Positions 33,571-41,588 of a DNA stretch of 64,000 bases are shown piece by piece. This DNA is from Diplocloster modestus (GTDB taxonomy: Bacteria; Bacillota; Clostridia; Lachnospirales; Lachnospiraceae), in the NCBI RefSeq assembly GCF_019042245.1, contig NZ_JAHQCX010000005.1:62001-126000 (forward strand), given 5' to 3'. The notes below the pieces were generated by a model. It did not search any database. It had not been told where the DNA came from and worked only from the letters and a program-made list of their open reading frames with translations. Position numbers and translations under genes: made by a program. Position 1 is the first letter of the stretch. Every line of letters begins with the position of its first letter.

Positions 33571-34129
33571 ATGCGGACTTCTCCTTTCCATTGCGGCTGA
33601 ATAATTGACGTATTTTCTTTTTTCCCCTGGATAAACGGTTATAGATTACTTCTTTTTTCATGCCGGTATCCCGGCTGACCTGTTCGATATCCTTGTCTTC
33701 CCCATAGATGTAAAGAAATAGCTTTTTGTCCGTTTCATTCAGGCATTCTAACATGCAGCCGACTTCTTCCGACAGTTCCTCTTCCACGGCAGCTGCTAAT
33801 TTATCATCGTCTCCTGAGACGACTACTTCCTCCCAGCTCAGCTGCTCCAGCTCACGCTTGTACTTGCGCAGATAGTCAATGGACTTGTACCGGGCTACTC
33901 CAGCCGCCCAGTTTTGAAAGGTATTTCTGGACTCATCGAAATCCTGACTGTGATTCCAGATTCCCAGTAATACATCGTTCATACATTCTTCCTGCCGGTC
34001 CGGAAGGGAGAATAGTTGTCTTCGAATGACTGACCGGAGCAGTCCGCCATATTCGTCAATCACATAAAGCAGAGCTTTTTCATTGCCCCGTCTCAGCTCT
34101 TTCACAAAGTTATCCTGGTTTATTTTCAT
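33551..34129 (-). CDS. ECF-type RNA polymerase sigma factor
   Basis: A 192-residue alternative sigma factor. Region 2 is seen in ECMNDVLLGIWNHSQDFDESRNTFQNWAAG with VARYKSIDYLRKYKRE. Region 4 is seen in LNETDKKLFLYIYGEDKDIEQVSRDTGMKKEVIYNRLSRGKKKIRQLF. AGGAG precedes the ATG. Regions 1 and 3 are absent, as expected for the ECF class. It is co-transcribed and overlapping with the DUF4179 gene, which probably holds it inactive until a cell-surface signal arrives. A perfect 16-bp palindrome lies 21 bp upstream of the start. Confidence 0.92.
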   Translation of the reverse strand: MKINQDNFVKELRRGNEKALLYVIDEYGGLLRSVIRRQLFSLPDRQEECMNDVLLGIWNHSQDFDESRNTFQNWAAGVARYKSIDYLRKYKRELEQLSWEEVVVSGDDDKLAAAVEEELSEEVGCMLECLNETDKKLFLYIYGEDKDIEQVSRDTGMKKEVIYNRLSRGKKKIRQLFSRNGKEKSAYETQHL

Positions 34130-34149
34130 AATGAATACTCCTGATGCGG

Positions 34150-34165
34150 TTTGTAAGCTTACAAA
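34150..34165. promoter_or_regulatory. Palindrome TTTGTAAGCTTACAAA upstream of sigma gene
   Basis: A perfect 16-bp dyad, TTTGTAAGCTTACAAA, lies 21 bp before the sigma-factor ATG, probably in its 5' leader or at the transcription start. It may be a repressor operator. The rest of 34166-34491 has an AT-rich half and a GC-rich half, with no gene and no clear promoter for the acetyltransferase. Confidence 0.5.
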
Positions 34166-34491
34166 TGATTCGTTACACTATATACTTCGATGGAATGGTA
34201 ATGATTTCTATCATTTTAACAATTATTTTTTAAAATTTATTTATTTCAAGACATATTTTTTCTTAATTTTCTTTCGAGTGTTACCTTTTTTATTGCCAGA
34301 AGGCAGAAAAATCACTGCCGCACGGCCCCGGTAACGCCATAAGAACGGATACCCTTTTTCCCGCTTGCATGAGAAAAAAAAGGTGGTTATAATTGGTAAT
34401 GGCAGTCGGTCTTCCGGCGGCTGCGATCTAATCGCGTAGATGTCTTAGGTAAAGAAAGGCACACCGACAAATCGGAAATTGAGAGGGATAT

Positions 34492-35079
34492 ATGAACACA
34501 CCAACGCTTAAAACGGAAAGGCTTGTATTAAGAAAATTTACCGAAAATGATTTAGAAGCCATGTATATCATTTATAGTGATGAAGAAATTAATAAGTTTT
34601 TACCTTGGTTTCCTTTGAGAACAATGGAAGACACAAAGACTTTTTACGACAAGCAATTTGCAGACAGGTACACTCAAGAATGCGGATATAACTACGCGAT
34701 TTGCTTGAAAAAAGACAATTATCCTATCGGGTATGTCAATGTTGAAACAAATGATAGCTATGATTTTGGCTATGGGCTTCGGAAAGAATTTTGGCATAAA
34801 AGAATTGTTACTGAGGCAGGTAAAGCGGTTATAAAGCAATTAAGAAACGATGGTATTCCGTATATTACAGCCACACATGATGTCAACAATCCACGAAGCG
34901 GCGGAGTAATGAGGCAGCTGGGTATGAAATATCAATATTCGTATGAAGAACAATGGCAGCCCAAGAATTTTTTAGTTACGTTTAGAATGTATCAATTAAA
35001 TCTTGACGGAAATGATAGTAGAATTTATAAAAAATATTGGGATAATTCATTTGTTCATTACCGGGAAGCGAATATCTGA
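34492..35079 (+). CDS. GNAT-family N-acetyltransferase (RimJ/RimL-like)
   Basis: A 195-residue acetyl-CoA-dependent acetyltransferase. The start TLKTERLVLRKFTENDLEAMY and the later IGYVNVETN, FGYGLRKEFWHKRIVTEAGKAVIKQL and NNPRSGGVMRQLGMKY are the standard features of the RimJ/RimL group, including the acetyl-CoA binding region. The target (protein N-terminus, small amine or antibiotic) cannot be read from the sequence. The gene is clearly more AT-rich than its neighbours and stands alone, which suggests acquisition by transfer. GAGGG precedes the ATG. Confidence 0.85.
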   Translation: MNTPTLKTERLVLRKFTENDLEAMYIIYSDEEINKFLPWFPLRTMEDTKTFYDKQFADRYTQECGYNYAICLKKDNYPIGYVNVETNDSYDFGYGLRKEFWHKRIVTEAGKAVIKQLRNDGIPYITATHDVNNPRSGGVMRQLGMKYQYSYEEQWQPKNFLVTFRMYQLNLDGNDSRIYKKYWDNSFVHYREANI

Positions 35080-35366
35080 TGACTTTCTAAATTTATTAGG
35101 TTGATTTTAGATATGTTTTATCTTTAATTGATAGAAGTCATAATTTTGGATAATAACCTGTCATAGTTTTTACTTATGGTTAAACTGTCCATAAGCAGTT
35201 ACAAGTCAGTGAGGCTGTTTCGGGCAATACTCTTCTTTATTGCTGTGTGATCTTCGGATTGTCTTTCACACGCTTATGTGTGATGGATATAATATCCGCC
35301 CGGTTTTCGAGTTGTTTTGATGGATAGGATCTGTTTTTGTGTTCGGCTTGGTGGTTACAAGTGCTC

Positions 35367-35396
35367 TGGACACTTTGTCGGATTTTGGAGTATAAT
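35367..35396 (+). promoter_or_regulatory. Promoter of the EndoQ-UvrD fusion gene
   Basis: TGGACA (35367-35372), an 18-bp gap and TATAAT (35391-35396) form a near-consensus sigma-A promoter. It lies 130 bp before the fusion gene and just ahead of the duplicated leader. The stretch 35080-35366 is AT-rich with no gene. Confidence 0.75.
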
Positions 35397-35426
35397 GGAA
35401 ATACTTACCAAATAATTAGCAGTGTT

Positions 35427-35524
35427 CACCATACCTGAATTGATGCCGCAGTAAATGCGGCACTGGAGGAAACGGTTACACCATACCTGAATTGATGCCG
35501 CAGTAAATGCGGCACTGGAGGAAA
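35427..35524 (+). repeat. Tandem duplicated hairpin leader
   Basis: The 46-bp unit at 35427-35472 is repeated exactly at 35479-35524. Each copy contains the stem-loop TGCCGCA-GTAAA-TGCGGCA followed by a ribosome-site-like CTGGAGGAAA. The second copy supplies the working ribosome site for the ATG at 35527. The first copy has no start codon after it. The arrangement suggests post-transcriptional control of the fusion gene. Confidence 0.85.
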
Positions 35525-35526
35525 TT

Positions 35527-38500
35527 ATGTACATAGCAGATCTTCATATTCATTCAAAATACTCCCGGGCTACCAGCCGGGACTGTGAACCGGAGGCCTT
35601 GGATCTGTGGAGCAGGCGCAAGGGTATTGACCTGCTGGGAACCGGAGATTTCACACATCCGGCCTGGAGGGCACAGTTGAAAGATAAACTTGCCCCGGCT
35701 GAAGAAGGGCTGTACATTTTAAAGGAAGAATACCGGCTTAAAGATGAGATTACTTCCATGGAAAGCCGGCCCCGCTTCGTGATATCCGGCGAAATCAGTT
35801 CCATCTATAAAAAGAACGGCAAAACAAGAAAGGTCCATAACCTGATTCTGCTGCCTGGACTGGAGGCTGCGGAGGCTCTGTCCTGCAAGCTGGAGACTGT
35901 CGGCAATATCCATTCCGACGGAAGGCCCATCCTGGGTCTGGACAGCCGGGATCTTCTGGAGATCACACTGGATATCTGTCCCGAGGCCATCTTTATACCG
36001 GCTCATATCTGGACACCGCATTTTTCCCTGTTCGGCGCGTTTTCCGGTTTCGATACCATCGAGGAATGTTTTGAGGATCTGACTCCTCATATTCATGCGC
36101 TGGAGACCGGATTGTCTTCGGATCCGCCTATGAACTGGAGGGTTTCCGCTCTGGACGGTTATCAGCTGGTCTCTAACTCTGACGCCCATTCTCCCGGGAA
36201 ACTGGGGCGGGAGGCTAATCTATTGGATACGGAACTCAGCTACTCCCATTTGTCGCGGGCGGTCCAGCAGGGACAGGGGCTGGCCGGTACGTTGGAATTC
36301 TTTCCGGAAGAAGGAAAATATCATCTGGACGGACACCGGAAATGTAATCTCGCGCTAAACCCGTCTGAAACGGTTGCTTACGGCGGCAAATGCCCGGTCT
36401 GCGGCAAAAAAATCACCATAGGAGTCCTACACAGGGTGGAAGAACTGGCTGACCGTGAGGAAGGATTTGTATCTGAAAACGGCAGGCATTACGAAAGTCT
36501 CGTTCCGCTGTCTGAGGTAATCGCCGCCTCTACCGGAAAATCTTCCGGAAGCGCTAAGGTAGCCGCCGAGTATGAGAGTATGCTGGGGAAGCTGGGACCT
36601 GAATTTTCCATTCTCCGGGAAATCCCGCTGGAGGATATCCGCCGGGCGGCAGGGCCTTGTGTAGAAGAGGGAATCAAGAGGCTGCGGTCCGGTGATGTGA
36701 CACGGATCCCGGGATACGACGGCGAGTATGGAACCGTTATGATCGTAAATAAGAATGAGATCGATGAGTTATACGGGCAGATCAGTCTGTTTGAAAATTA
36801 TATGGAGCCGGCGGCTGAGACGGCTGCGGCCAAGGCCCCGCCGAACAGCCGGATAACGCCGGCATCTGGCGGCACGAACCGCACCGGAGTATCGGTGGAC
36901 GAACCGGCAGGCGGTACCGAACGGCACAATCTCCCGGACGGTTTAAATCAGGAACAGTATGACGCCGTAACGGCGACCGAACCTGTGGTAGCCGTGATCG
37001 CAGGGCCTGGTACCGGAAAGACCAAAACATTGGTTTCCCGAATTTCCTGGCTGGTAACTGAACAGCAGGTAGACCCCTCCCGAATCACAGCTGTAACCTT
37101 TACCAATAAGGCCGCTATGGAAATGCGCACCCGTCTGGAAAAAGAACTGGGCGGCAAACGGGCAGTGCGTCCCATGACGATCGGTACATTTCACTCCATC
37201 TGCTTGAACCTTCTGAAGGACTGGAAGAAGGATGTCGTGCTGGCAGATGAATACCAGTGCCGGGATGCCGCGGAGCAGGTCATCCGCCAGGCCGGCCTGA
37301 AGCTGCGCCCTGCTCAGCTGGTACAGGAAATTTCCCGTCTGAAAAACGGTCTTGCCTCTGAGCATAAGCTGCCCGACGATGTAACGGCACGTTATCAGGA
37401 GCAGCTGGACAGGGAAGGTCTGATGGATTTTGACGATTTGCTTCTGCAGGTGCTGGAAATAATAAACACAGGCAGCAATCCGGGTAAAAATGTGTCTGGC
37501 CCGGCCATGGAACAGGCGTTACTTCCTTTTTCCTATCTGCTGGTAGACGAGTTTCAGGACATAAACGATATTCAATATCAGCTGGTAAGAGCCTGGGCAA
37601 AAGGCCATGAGAGCCTGTTTGTCATCGGGGACCCGGATCAGTCGATCTATGGCTTCCGTGGTTCCAATGCTGAATGTTTTAATCTGTTGAAAAAGCAGTT
37701 TTCCAGCGTTCGGGATATCAGGCTGACTAAGAACTATCGGTCTACTCCGGAGATTCTTTCCTGTGCTCTGCCCGTGATCAACAGGAATCCGGGAGACCAC
37801 CGGCTCTTAATCGCACAGCAGCCAGCCGGTTTCCCGGTCAATCTGCTGACAGCGGAAAGCGATCTGTCCGAGGGTATCTTTATTGCCAAAGAGATCAACC
37901 GCATGACAGGCGGGATCGATATGCTGGATGCTCAGCAGTATGCCATCCATACAGACAAGCCGCGCAGCTTCCAGGATATTGCCATCCTTTACCGTACCCA
38001 TCGGCAGGCGAAGGTGTTGGAAAATTGTCTGCGCAAAGAGGGGATTCCTTATGTGGTAACCGGCAGAGATGACTTTCTGGCTGATGAAACGGTACGCGGC
38101 GTCCTGGCTTTCTTCCGCTTTCTGTTAACTCCGGAGGATGAAGCTTCCGTAAAGATCTGTTTGAAAAATGTATGGAATTATGACGATGAATTGATCGGGG
38201 AGTTTCTGGATGTTTTGAAGCAGAATCAGGTAAAAGAATTTGATACCAGACAGCTCCGGGAACTGGACAGCCAGCTGTCGCCTGCGCTTAAGCTGGCCTC
38301 CTGCTGGCAGATGGTCCGCCTTTTTCTTCCCTCTATCCGCAGGGAGAAACCGGCCGTGTTGATCGAAAAATGGCTGGAGGTCAATGAGATCGGTATGTCG
38401 GAACCACTCCGTCGTCTGCTGAATATGGCTGTACTTCATAAGGATATGCCTGAATTTCTTCAAAATCTGTTATTGGGCCAGGAGGGGGATCTGCAAAGAA

Positions 38501-38826
38501 GTGCGGATAAAGTTTATTCTTCTGGTACGGTTACTTTAATGACGCTGCATGGCTCGAAAGGGTTAGAATTCCCGGTAGTCTTCCTGTGCGGGGTGAAAAA
38601 GGGCTGCCTGCCTTACGAATCTATCAATCATCCGGCCGATACAGGAGAGGAACGACGGCTGTTCTATGTGGGGATGACGCGGGCCAGGGAAGAGTTGATC
38701 ATACTGACTTCCCGGGAGCCTTCGGAGTTTCTGGAGGATATTCCGGCAGGCTGCGTGTATAAAGGGGATGTTCATAAAAGAAAAGAGGAGAGCGGGATGG
38801 AGCAGTTAAGTCTCTTTGATTTATGA
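35527..38826 (+). CDS. Endonuclease Q-like PHP nuclease fused to UvrD/PcrA helicase
   Basis: A 1099-residue DNA repair protein. Residues 1 to about 420 match endonuclease Q/YqxK: PHP metal motifs DLHIHS (5-10), GTGDFTHP (38-45) and SNSDAHSPG (216-224), and a zinc-finger region with Cys273, Cys289 and Cys292. From about 470 it is a superfamily 1 helicase: Walker A AGPGTGKT (492-499), LLVDEFQD, GDPDQSIYGFRG, TLHGSKGLEFP and YVGMTRARE. Clamp-binding motifs are QISLF (418-422), at the junction, and QLSLF (1093-1097), at the C-terminus. EndoQ family enzymes nick DNA 5' of deaminated bases; here the helicase could unwind from the nick. The gene is monocistronic, with a strong promoter and a terminator. 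Confidence 0.9.
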   Translation: MYIADLHIHSKYSRATSRDCEPEALDLWSRRKGIDLLGTGDFTHPAWRAQLKDKLAPAEEGLYILKEEYRLKDEITSMESRPRFVISGEISSIYKKNGKTRKVHNLILLPGLEAAEALSCKLETVGNIHSDGRPILGLDSRDLLEITLDICPEAIFIPAHIWTPHFSLFGAFSGFDTIEECFEDLTPHIHALETGLSSDPPMNWRVSALDGYQLVSNSDAHSPGKLGREANLLDTELSYSHLSRAVQQGQGLAGTLEFFPEEGKYHLDGHRKCNLALNPSETVAYGGKCPVCGKKITIGVLHRVEELADREEGFVSENGRHYESLVPLSEVIAASTGKSSGSAKVAAEYESMLGKLGPEFSILREIPLEDIRRAAGPCVEEGIKRLRSGDVTRIPGYDGEYGTVMIVNKNEIDELYGQISLFENYMEPAAETAAAKAPPNSRITPASGGTNRTGVSVDEPAGGTERHNLPDGLNQEQYDAVTATEPVVAVIAGPGTGKTKTLVSRISWLVTEQQVDPSRITAVTFTNKAAMEMRTRLEKELGGKRAVRPMTIGTFHSICLNLLKDWKKDVVLADEYQCRDAAEQVIRQAGLKLRPAQLVQEISRLKNGLASEHKLPDDVTARYQEQLDREGLMDFDDLLLQVLEIINTGSNPGKNVSGPAMEQALLPFSYLLVDEFQDINDIQYQLVRAWAKGHESLFVIGDPDQSIYGFRGSNAECFNLLKKQFSSVRDIRLTKNYRSTPEILSCALPVINRNPGDHRLLIAQQPAGFPVNLLTAESDLSEGIFIAKEINRMTGGIDMLDAQQYAIHTDKPRSFQDIAILYRTHRQAKVLENCLRKEGIPYVVTGRDDFLADETVRGVLAFFRFLLTPEDEASVKICLKNVWNYDDELIGEFLDVLKQNQVKEFDTRQLRELDSQLSPALKLASCWQMVRLFLPSIRREKPAVLIEKWLEVNEIGMSEPLRRLLNMAVLHKDMPEFLQNLLLGQEGDLQRSADKVYSSGTVTLMTLHGSKGLEFPVVFLCGVKKGCLPYESINHPADTGEERRLFYVGMTRAREELIILTSREPSEFLEDIPAGCVYKGDVHKRKEESGMEQLSLFDL

Positions 38827-38910
38827 CATTACAGATTCCGGAAGATACGCTTCGCAAGAGTGTAAAAATGATAATGGAACTCCCCTGAGGGCTTGAAATA
38901 CTAACCTGAA

Positions 38911-38948
38911 AGACTTTCTGTGCAAGATGTTAGTTTTACAGAAAGTCT
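38911..38948 (+). terminator. Terminator after the EndoQ-UvrD gene
   Basis: AGACTTTCTGT (38911-38921) and ACAGAAAGTCT (38938-38948) form a perfect 11-bp stem with a 16-base loop, followed by ATTAAATATA rather than a pure T-run. It lies 85 bp after the stop codon. The remaining sequence to 39115 has no gene; TATAAT at 39085-39090 may be the -10 of the tRNA promoter. Confidence 0.7.
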
Positions 38949-39115
38949 ATTAAATATAATGATTCAATTAGCAGAATTATCTTTATAATTGATTAAAACA
39001 GTTCATCCGTCCAGCGTATTTCAGCGTAGATTCCTGAAAGATCTCTTTTTCAAATTTATACTTTTTTTCTTTGAATATTTATGATATAATGGGCGATGTG
39101 ACCAGGTGGTACACC

Positions 39116-39138
39116 GGGGAGACGCAGAGAAGAAGTTG
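39116..39138 (+). repeat. Partial copy of the tRNA-Ser 5' end
   Basis: GGGGAGACGCAGAGAAG (39116-39132) and the bases up to 39138 match the beginning of the tRNA gene at 39148-39170 in 19 of 23 positions, 32 bp upstream. No cloverleaf can be completed from it, so it is a fragment, not a tRNA. Confidence 0.6.
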
Positions 39139-39149
39139 CTTTAAAGCGG

Positions 39150-39237
39150 GGAGACGTAGCGAAGCGGTTGTAACGCGCCGCACTCGAAATGCGGTTATCG
39201 GGTAACCGGTACGTGGGTTCGAATCCCACCGTCTCCG
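39150..39237 (+). tRNA. tRNA-Ser (anticodon CGA)
   Basis: An 88-base cloverleaf. The acceptor arms are GGAGACG and CGTCTCC with G as the discriminator base. The anticodon stem CCGCA/TGCGG encloses the loop CTCGAAA with anticodon CGA, reading UCG serine codons. The long variable arm (TTATCGGGTAACCGGTA) is typical of serine tRNAs, and the T arm is GTGGG-TTCGAAT-CCCAC. The CCA end is not encoded. Confidence 0.95.
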
Positions 39238-39238
39238 T

Positions 39239-39460
39239 TTAAGCAATAGAAAGCTTTCGATTGAATCGATAGCTTTTTATTTTTTTGACACTCGACAAGC
39301 CCAAACCCTGTTCTATCTTTTCTGCCACCCGGAACTTTGCCTGCACATCAAGATGGGCATAAAATTTTGCTGTGGTCGTGAATTCGCTATGACCAAGCCA
39401 ATCCTGGATCTCTTTCATTGACAGTCCAAAGTATAATAACAGGCTGGCACAACGAACAAA
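39239..39460 (-). pseudogene. Tyrosine recombinase C-terminal remnant
   Basis: About 73 residues on the minus strand end two bases from the tRNA gene. The peptide contains CASLLLYFGLSMKEIQDWLG, then HSEFTTTAKFYAHLD, the conserved C-terminus of phage and ICE integrases. It includes the LGHS box and the Tyr of the active site in FYAHLD. The Arg-box region upstream is missing and the frame is closed by a stop at 39461-39463. It is the relic of an element that used this tRNA-Ser as its attachment site. Confidence 0.85.
39250..39283 (+). terminator. Terminator of the tRNA-Ser gene
   Basis: AAAGCT (39250-39255) plus TCGAT pairs with ATCGA plus AGCTTT (39271-39276), with one internal mismatch, followed by TTATTTTTTT. 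It lies 12 bp after the tRNA and overlaps the decayed integrase frame on the other strand. Confidence 0.8.
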
Positions 39461-39471
39461 CTATTACACCT

Positions 39472-39531
39472 GCTGCAGTCCAGAAAAATCATATAAGTTC
39501 CCTGGGGCTGGACCACGTCTATCCCTGCATA
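39472..39531 (-). pseudogene. Aminotransferase fragment
   Basis: The minus strand reads AGIDVVQPQGTYMIFLDCS, which matches the C-terminal small-domain motif of MalY/PatB-type PLP aminotransferases (a pattern like KPEGTYLLWLDCR). No start, lysine site or continuation is present. It abuts the integrase relic in the same degenerate patch at 39238-39562. This is a short match, so confidence is moderate. Confidence 0.45.
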
Positions 39532-39562
39532 GAATGAAAATCATATTTAATAATTTCCTCCA

Positions 39563-40564
39563 TCAGTGCGTTATCTGCACATCTTTACTTCTATAGCCGT
39601 TAACCGAATCGCCTCCGGCCTCCCGAATCAACTGACCCTTATCCACCAGGTAATCGATATGTGCCAATGACTCCGACATTGCAAACCATTTTTGATTATA
39701 TGGAAAGTCATCCCAGGTTAAATTTCTCAACGACCAATGTATGGACTTCGCTATATCATATGCGGTAATCCCCGGATGAACCGCCGCCGTCTGACATATT
39801 TCGTCAAGCCTGCCCTTGTGATGCTGCACAATTTCATCAATTCTGCCGTAAACATTCTCTCCCATCTCTCTGTGAGCAGGAAAGGCTGTGCGAATATGCA
39901 GTTCCCGGATTTTTTGAAGACTTTCCAGATAATCAGCGAGTGGATGGGACATCTGCGGCCAAATACTGATATTCGGCGTTATGTCGAACAGAATATGGTC
40001 TCCCGAAAACAGTAATTCATGGTCAGGAAGATAAAGCACGCTATTCCCCGGCGTATGGCCAGGTGTACCGATTACTATGATCCTGCAATCTCCGATCCTA
40101 AACTCCTGGCCGCTTTTCATTACCGTAACCGGGAATCCTGGTTTAGGCATGTGAAACCAGGATTCCCGATCTGCTTCACTTAACATTTCTTTTGGGAAAC
40201 CCTCATACTCAAAAATTGCATTTATATCTTCTGTGATTTCTTTCGGAGTCCGCTTACTATAATATGTATACTCTTTATCTCCCATATAAACAGGAATACC
40301 CCGCTCCACAAAATCCCATACCAAACCGATATGGTCTTCATGGTAGTGTGTCAAAAACAATACCGTGGCGGACATATCAAGCTTCAGCTCTCTGATTCCG
40401 GCCCACAGTGCCTCCCGGCATTCCTGCCGGTTAAATCCTGTGTCAATCACCAGAAATTCTCCTGCAGATTTAAGAACATAGATATTCAGATTCTTCAAAG
40501 GATTCCAGGGAACCTCAAGTCTGATCCGGTAAATATCCGGCTCTTCCCAAATATGCTCTACCAT
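39563..40564 (-). CDS. MBL-fold metallohydrolase, 333 residues
   Basis: A metallo-beta-lactamase-fold hydrolase with the dinuclear zinc motif HYHEDH (His73, His75, Asp77, His78). His in GTPGHTPGN, Asp in FSGDHILF and a late His (FPAHREMGE) complete the ligand set. The extra C-terminal winged-helix-like domain (ITAYDIAKSIHW to the end) is typical of lactamase-B proteins related to lactonases and thioesterases such as LACTB2. The ATG at 40564 has GGAGG upstream and follows the EtfA stop by one base, so it is the last gene of the acyl-CoA operon. A thioesterase or lactonase role in that pathway is inferred. Confidence 0.88.
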   Translation of the reverse strand: MVEHIWEEPDIYRIRLEVPWNPLKNLNIYVLKSAGEFLVIDTGFNRQECREALWAGIRELKLDMSATVLFLTHYHEDHIGLVWDFVERGIPVYMGDKEYTYYSKRTPKEITEDINAIFEYEGFPKEMLSEADRESWFHMPKPGFPVTVMKSGQEFRIGDCRIIVIGTPGHTPGNSVLYLPDHELLFSGDHILFDITPNISIWPQMSHPLADYLESLQKIRELHIRTAFPAHREMGENVYGRIDEIVQHHKGRLDEICQTAAVHPGITAYDIAKSIHWSLRNLTWDDFPYNQKWFAMSESLAHIDYLVDKGQLIREAGGDSVNGYRSKDVQITH

Positions 40565-40565
40565 A

Positions 40566-41576
40566 TCAAGCCTCCGCGCGATCCTTTCTGAGTTCTTCCG
40601 TGAGGGCCGGCAAAACCTCGAAAAGATCACCCACCACGCCATAATTCGCAACATCAAAAATAGGTGCGTCCGGATCCTTATTGATCGCAATAACGCAATC
40701 CGACCCGCTCATGCCGGCCAGATGCTGTATGGCTCCTGAGATCCCACAGGCAATATACAGCTTCGGCCCTACTGTTTTTCCCGTCTGCCCAACCTGATGA
40801 GCGTGTGATATCCATCCTGCATCGACGGCAGCCCGGGATGCTCCTACTGTACCGCCCAGCGCATCCGCTAACGCTTTCACCGGTCCGAAACCTTCCGGTC
40901 CTCCCACTCCGCGTCCGCCGGATACAATAATTTCCGCTCCTTCCAGATCCACATTTTCACTGTTCATATAGGTAATGAGGTCCAGGATGCGGGTTCGTAT
41001 ATCTTTGGGATCGATATGGATCTCTTCCCTGATAATCTCGGCCCTGTTCTCGACAGGTTCTCTTTTCTTAAATACTCCAGGGCGGACCGTACCAATCTGA
41101 GGTCTGTGATCCGGGCAGAGAATCGTTGCCATCAGGTTCCCACCAAAAGCCGGGCGGGTCCACGCCACATTTCCCGATTCCTCATCAATATCCAAAGCGG
41201 TACAGTCCGCAACCAGGCCGGTCTGAAGCCGGCAGGACACACGCGGCCCCAGATCGCGGCCGTTGTTTGTGGCTCCGATCATCATGCTGGTTGGGCCGTA
41301 TTTCTTTACCAGCTTACAGATCGCCTCTGTGTATGCATCCGTGGAATATGCTCTGAGTTCAGGAGCTTCCGCTGCTATAATTTTATCGGCGCCGTGCCGG
41401 CCGGCCATATTCACTGCTTTTTCCACATTTTCTCCCAGGATGACCGCCACCAGTGAACCCCCCTGTTTTTCAGCCAGAAGCTTACCGGGTGTCAATAGTT
41501 CAATCCCCACATTCTTAGCTGTACCATCTTCATTTGTTTCCACAAATACCCATAAATCTTTTGTCATCGCTTCCAT
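40566..41576 (-). CDS. etfA: Electron transfer flavoprotein alpha subunit
   Basis: A 336-residue FAD-binding subunit. The conserved C-terminal FAD region is complete: [40 protein letters not shown] and [11 protein letters not shown]. With EtfB it carries electrons to or from the acyl-CoA dehydrogenases of this cluster. Clostridial homologues can bifurcate electrons between NADH, ferredoxin and enoyl-CoA; I cannot tell from motifs alone whether this pair does. GGAGGGG precedes the ATG and EtfB ends 12 bp upstream. Confidence 0.95.
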   Translation of the reverse strand: MEAMTKDLWVFVETNEDGTAKNVGIELLTPGKLLAEKQGGSLVAVILGENVEKAVNMAGRHGADKIIAAEAPELRAYSTDAYTEAICKLVKKYGPTSMMIGATNNGRDLGPRVSCRLQTGLVADCTALDIDEESGNVAWTRPAFGGNLMATILCPDHRPQIGTVRPGVFKKREPVENRAEIIREEIHIDPKDIRTRILDLITYMNSENVDLEGAEIIVSGGRGVGGPEGFGPVKALADALGGTVGASRAAVDAGWISHAHQVGQTGKTVGPKLYIACGISGAIQHLAGMSGSDCVIAINKDPDAPIFDVANYGVVGDLFEVLPALTEELRKDRAEA

Positions 41577-41588
41577 CCTTTTCCCCTC

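Noticed and set aside
35427..35524. Possible CRISPR-like repeat pair
   Set aside because: Only two copies with a 6-bp gap and no spacers or cas genes; it is a duplicated leader.
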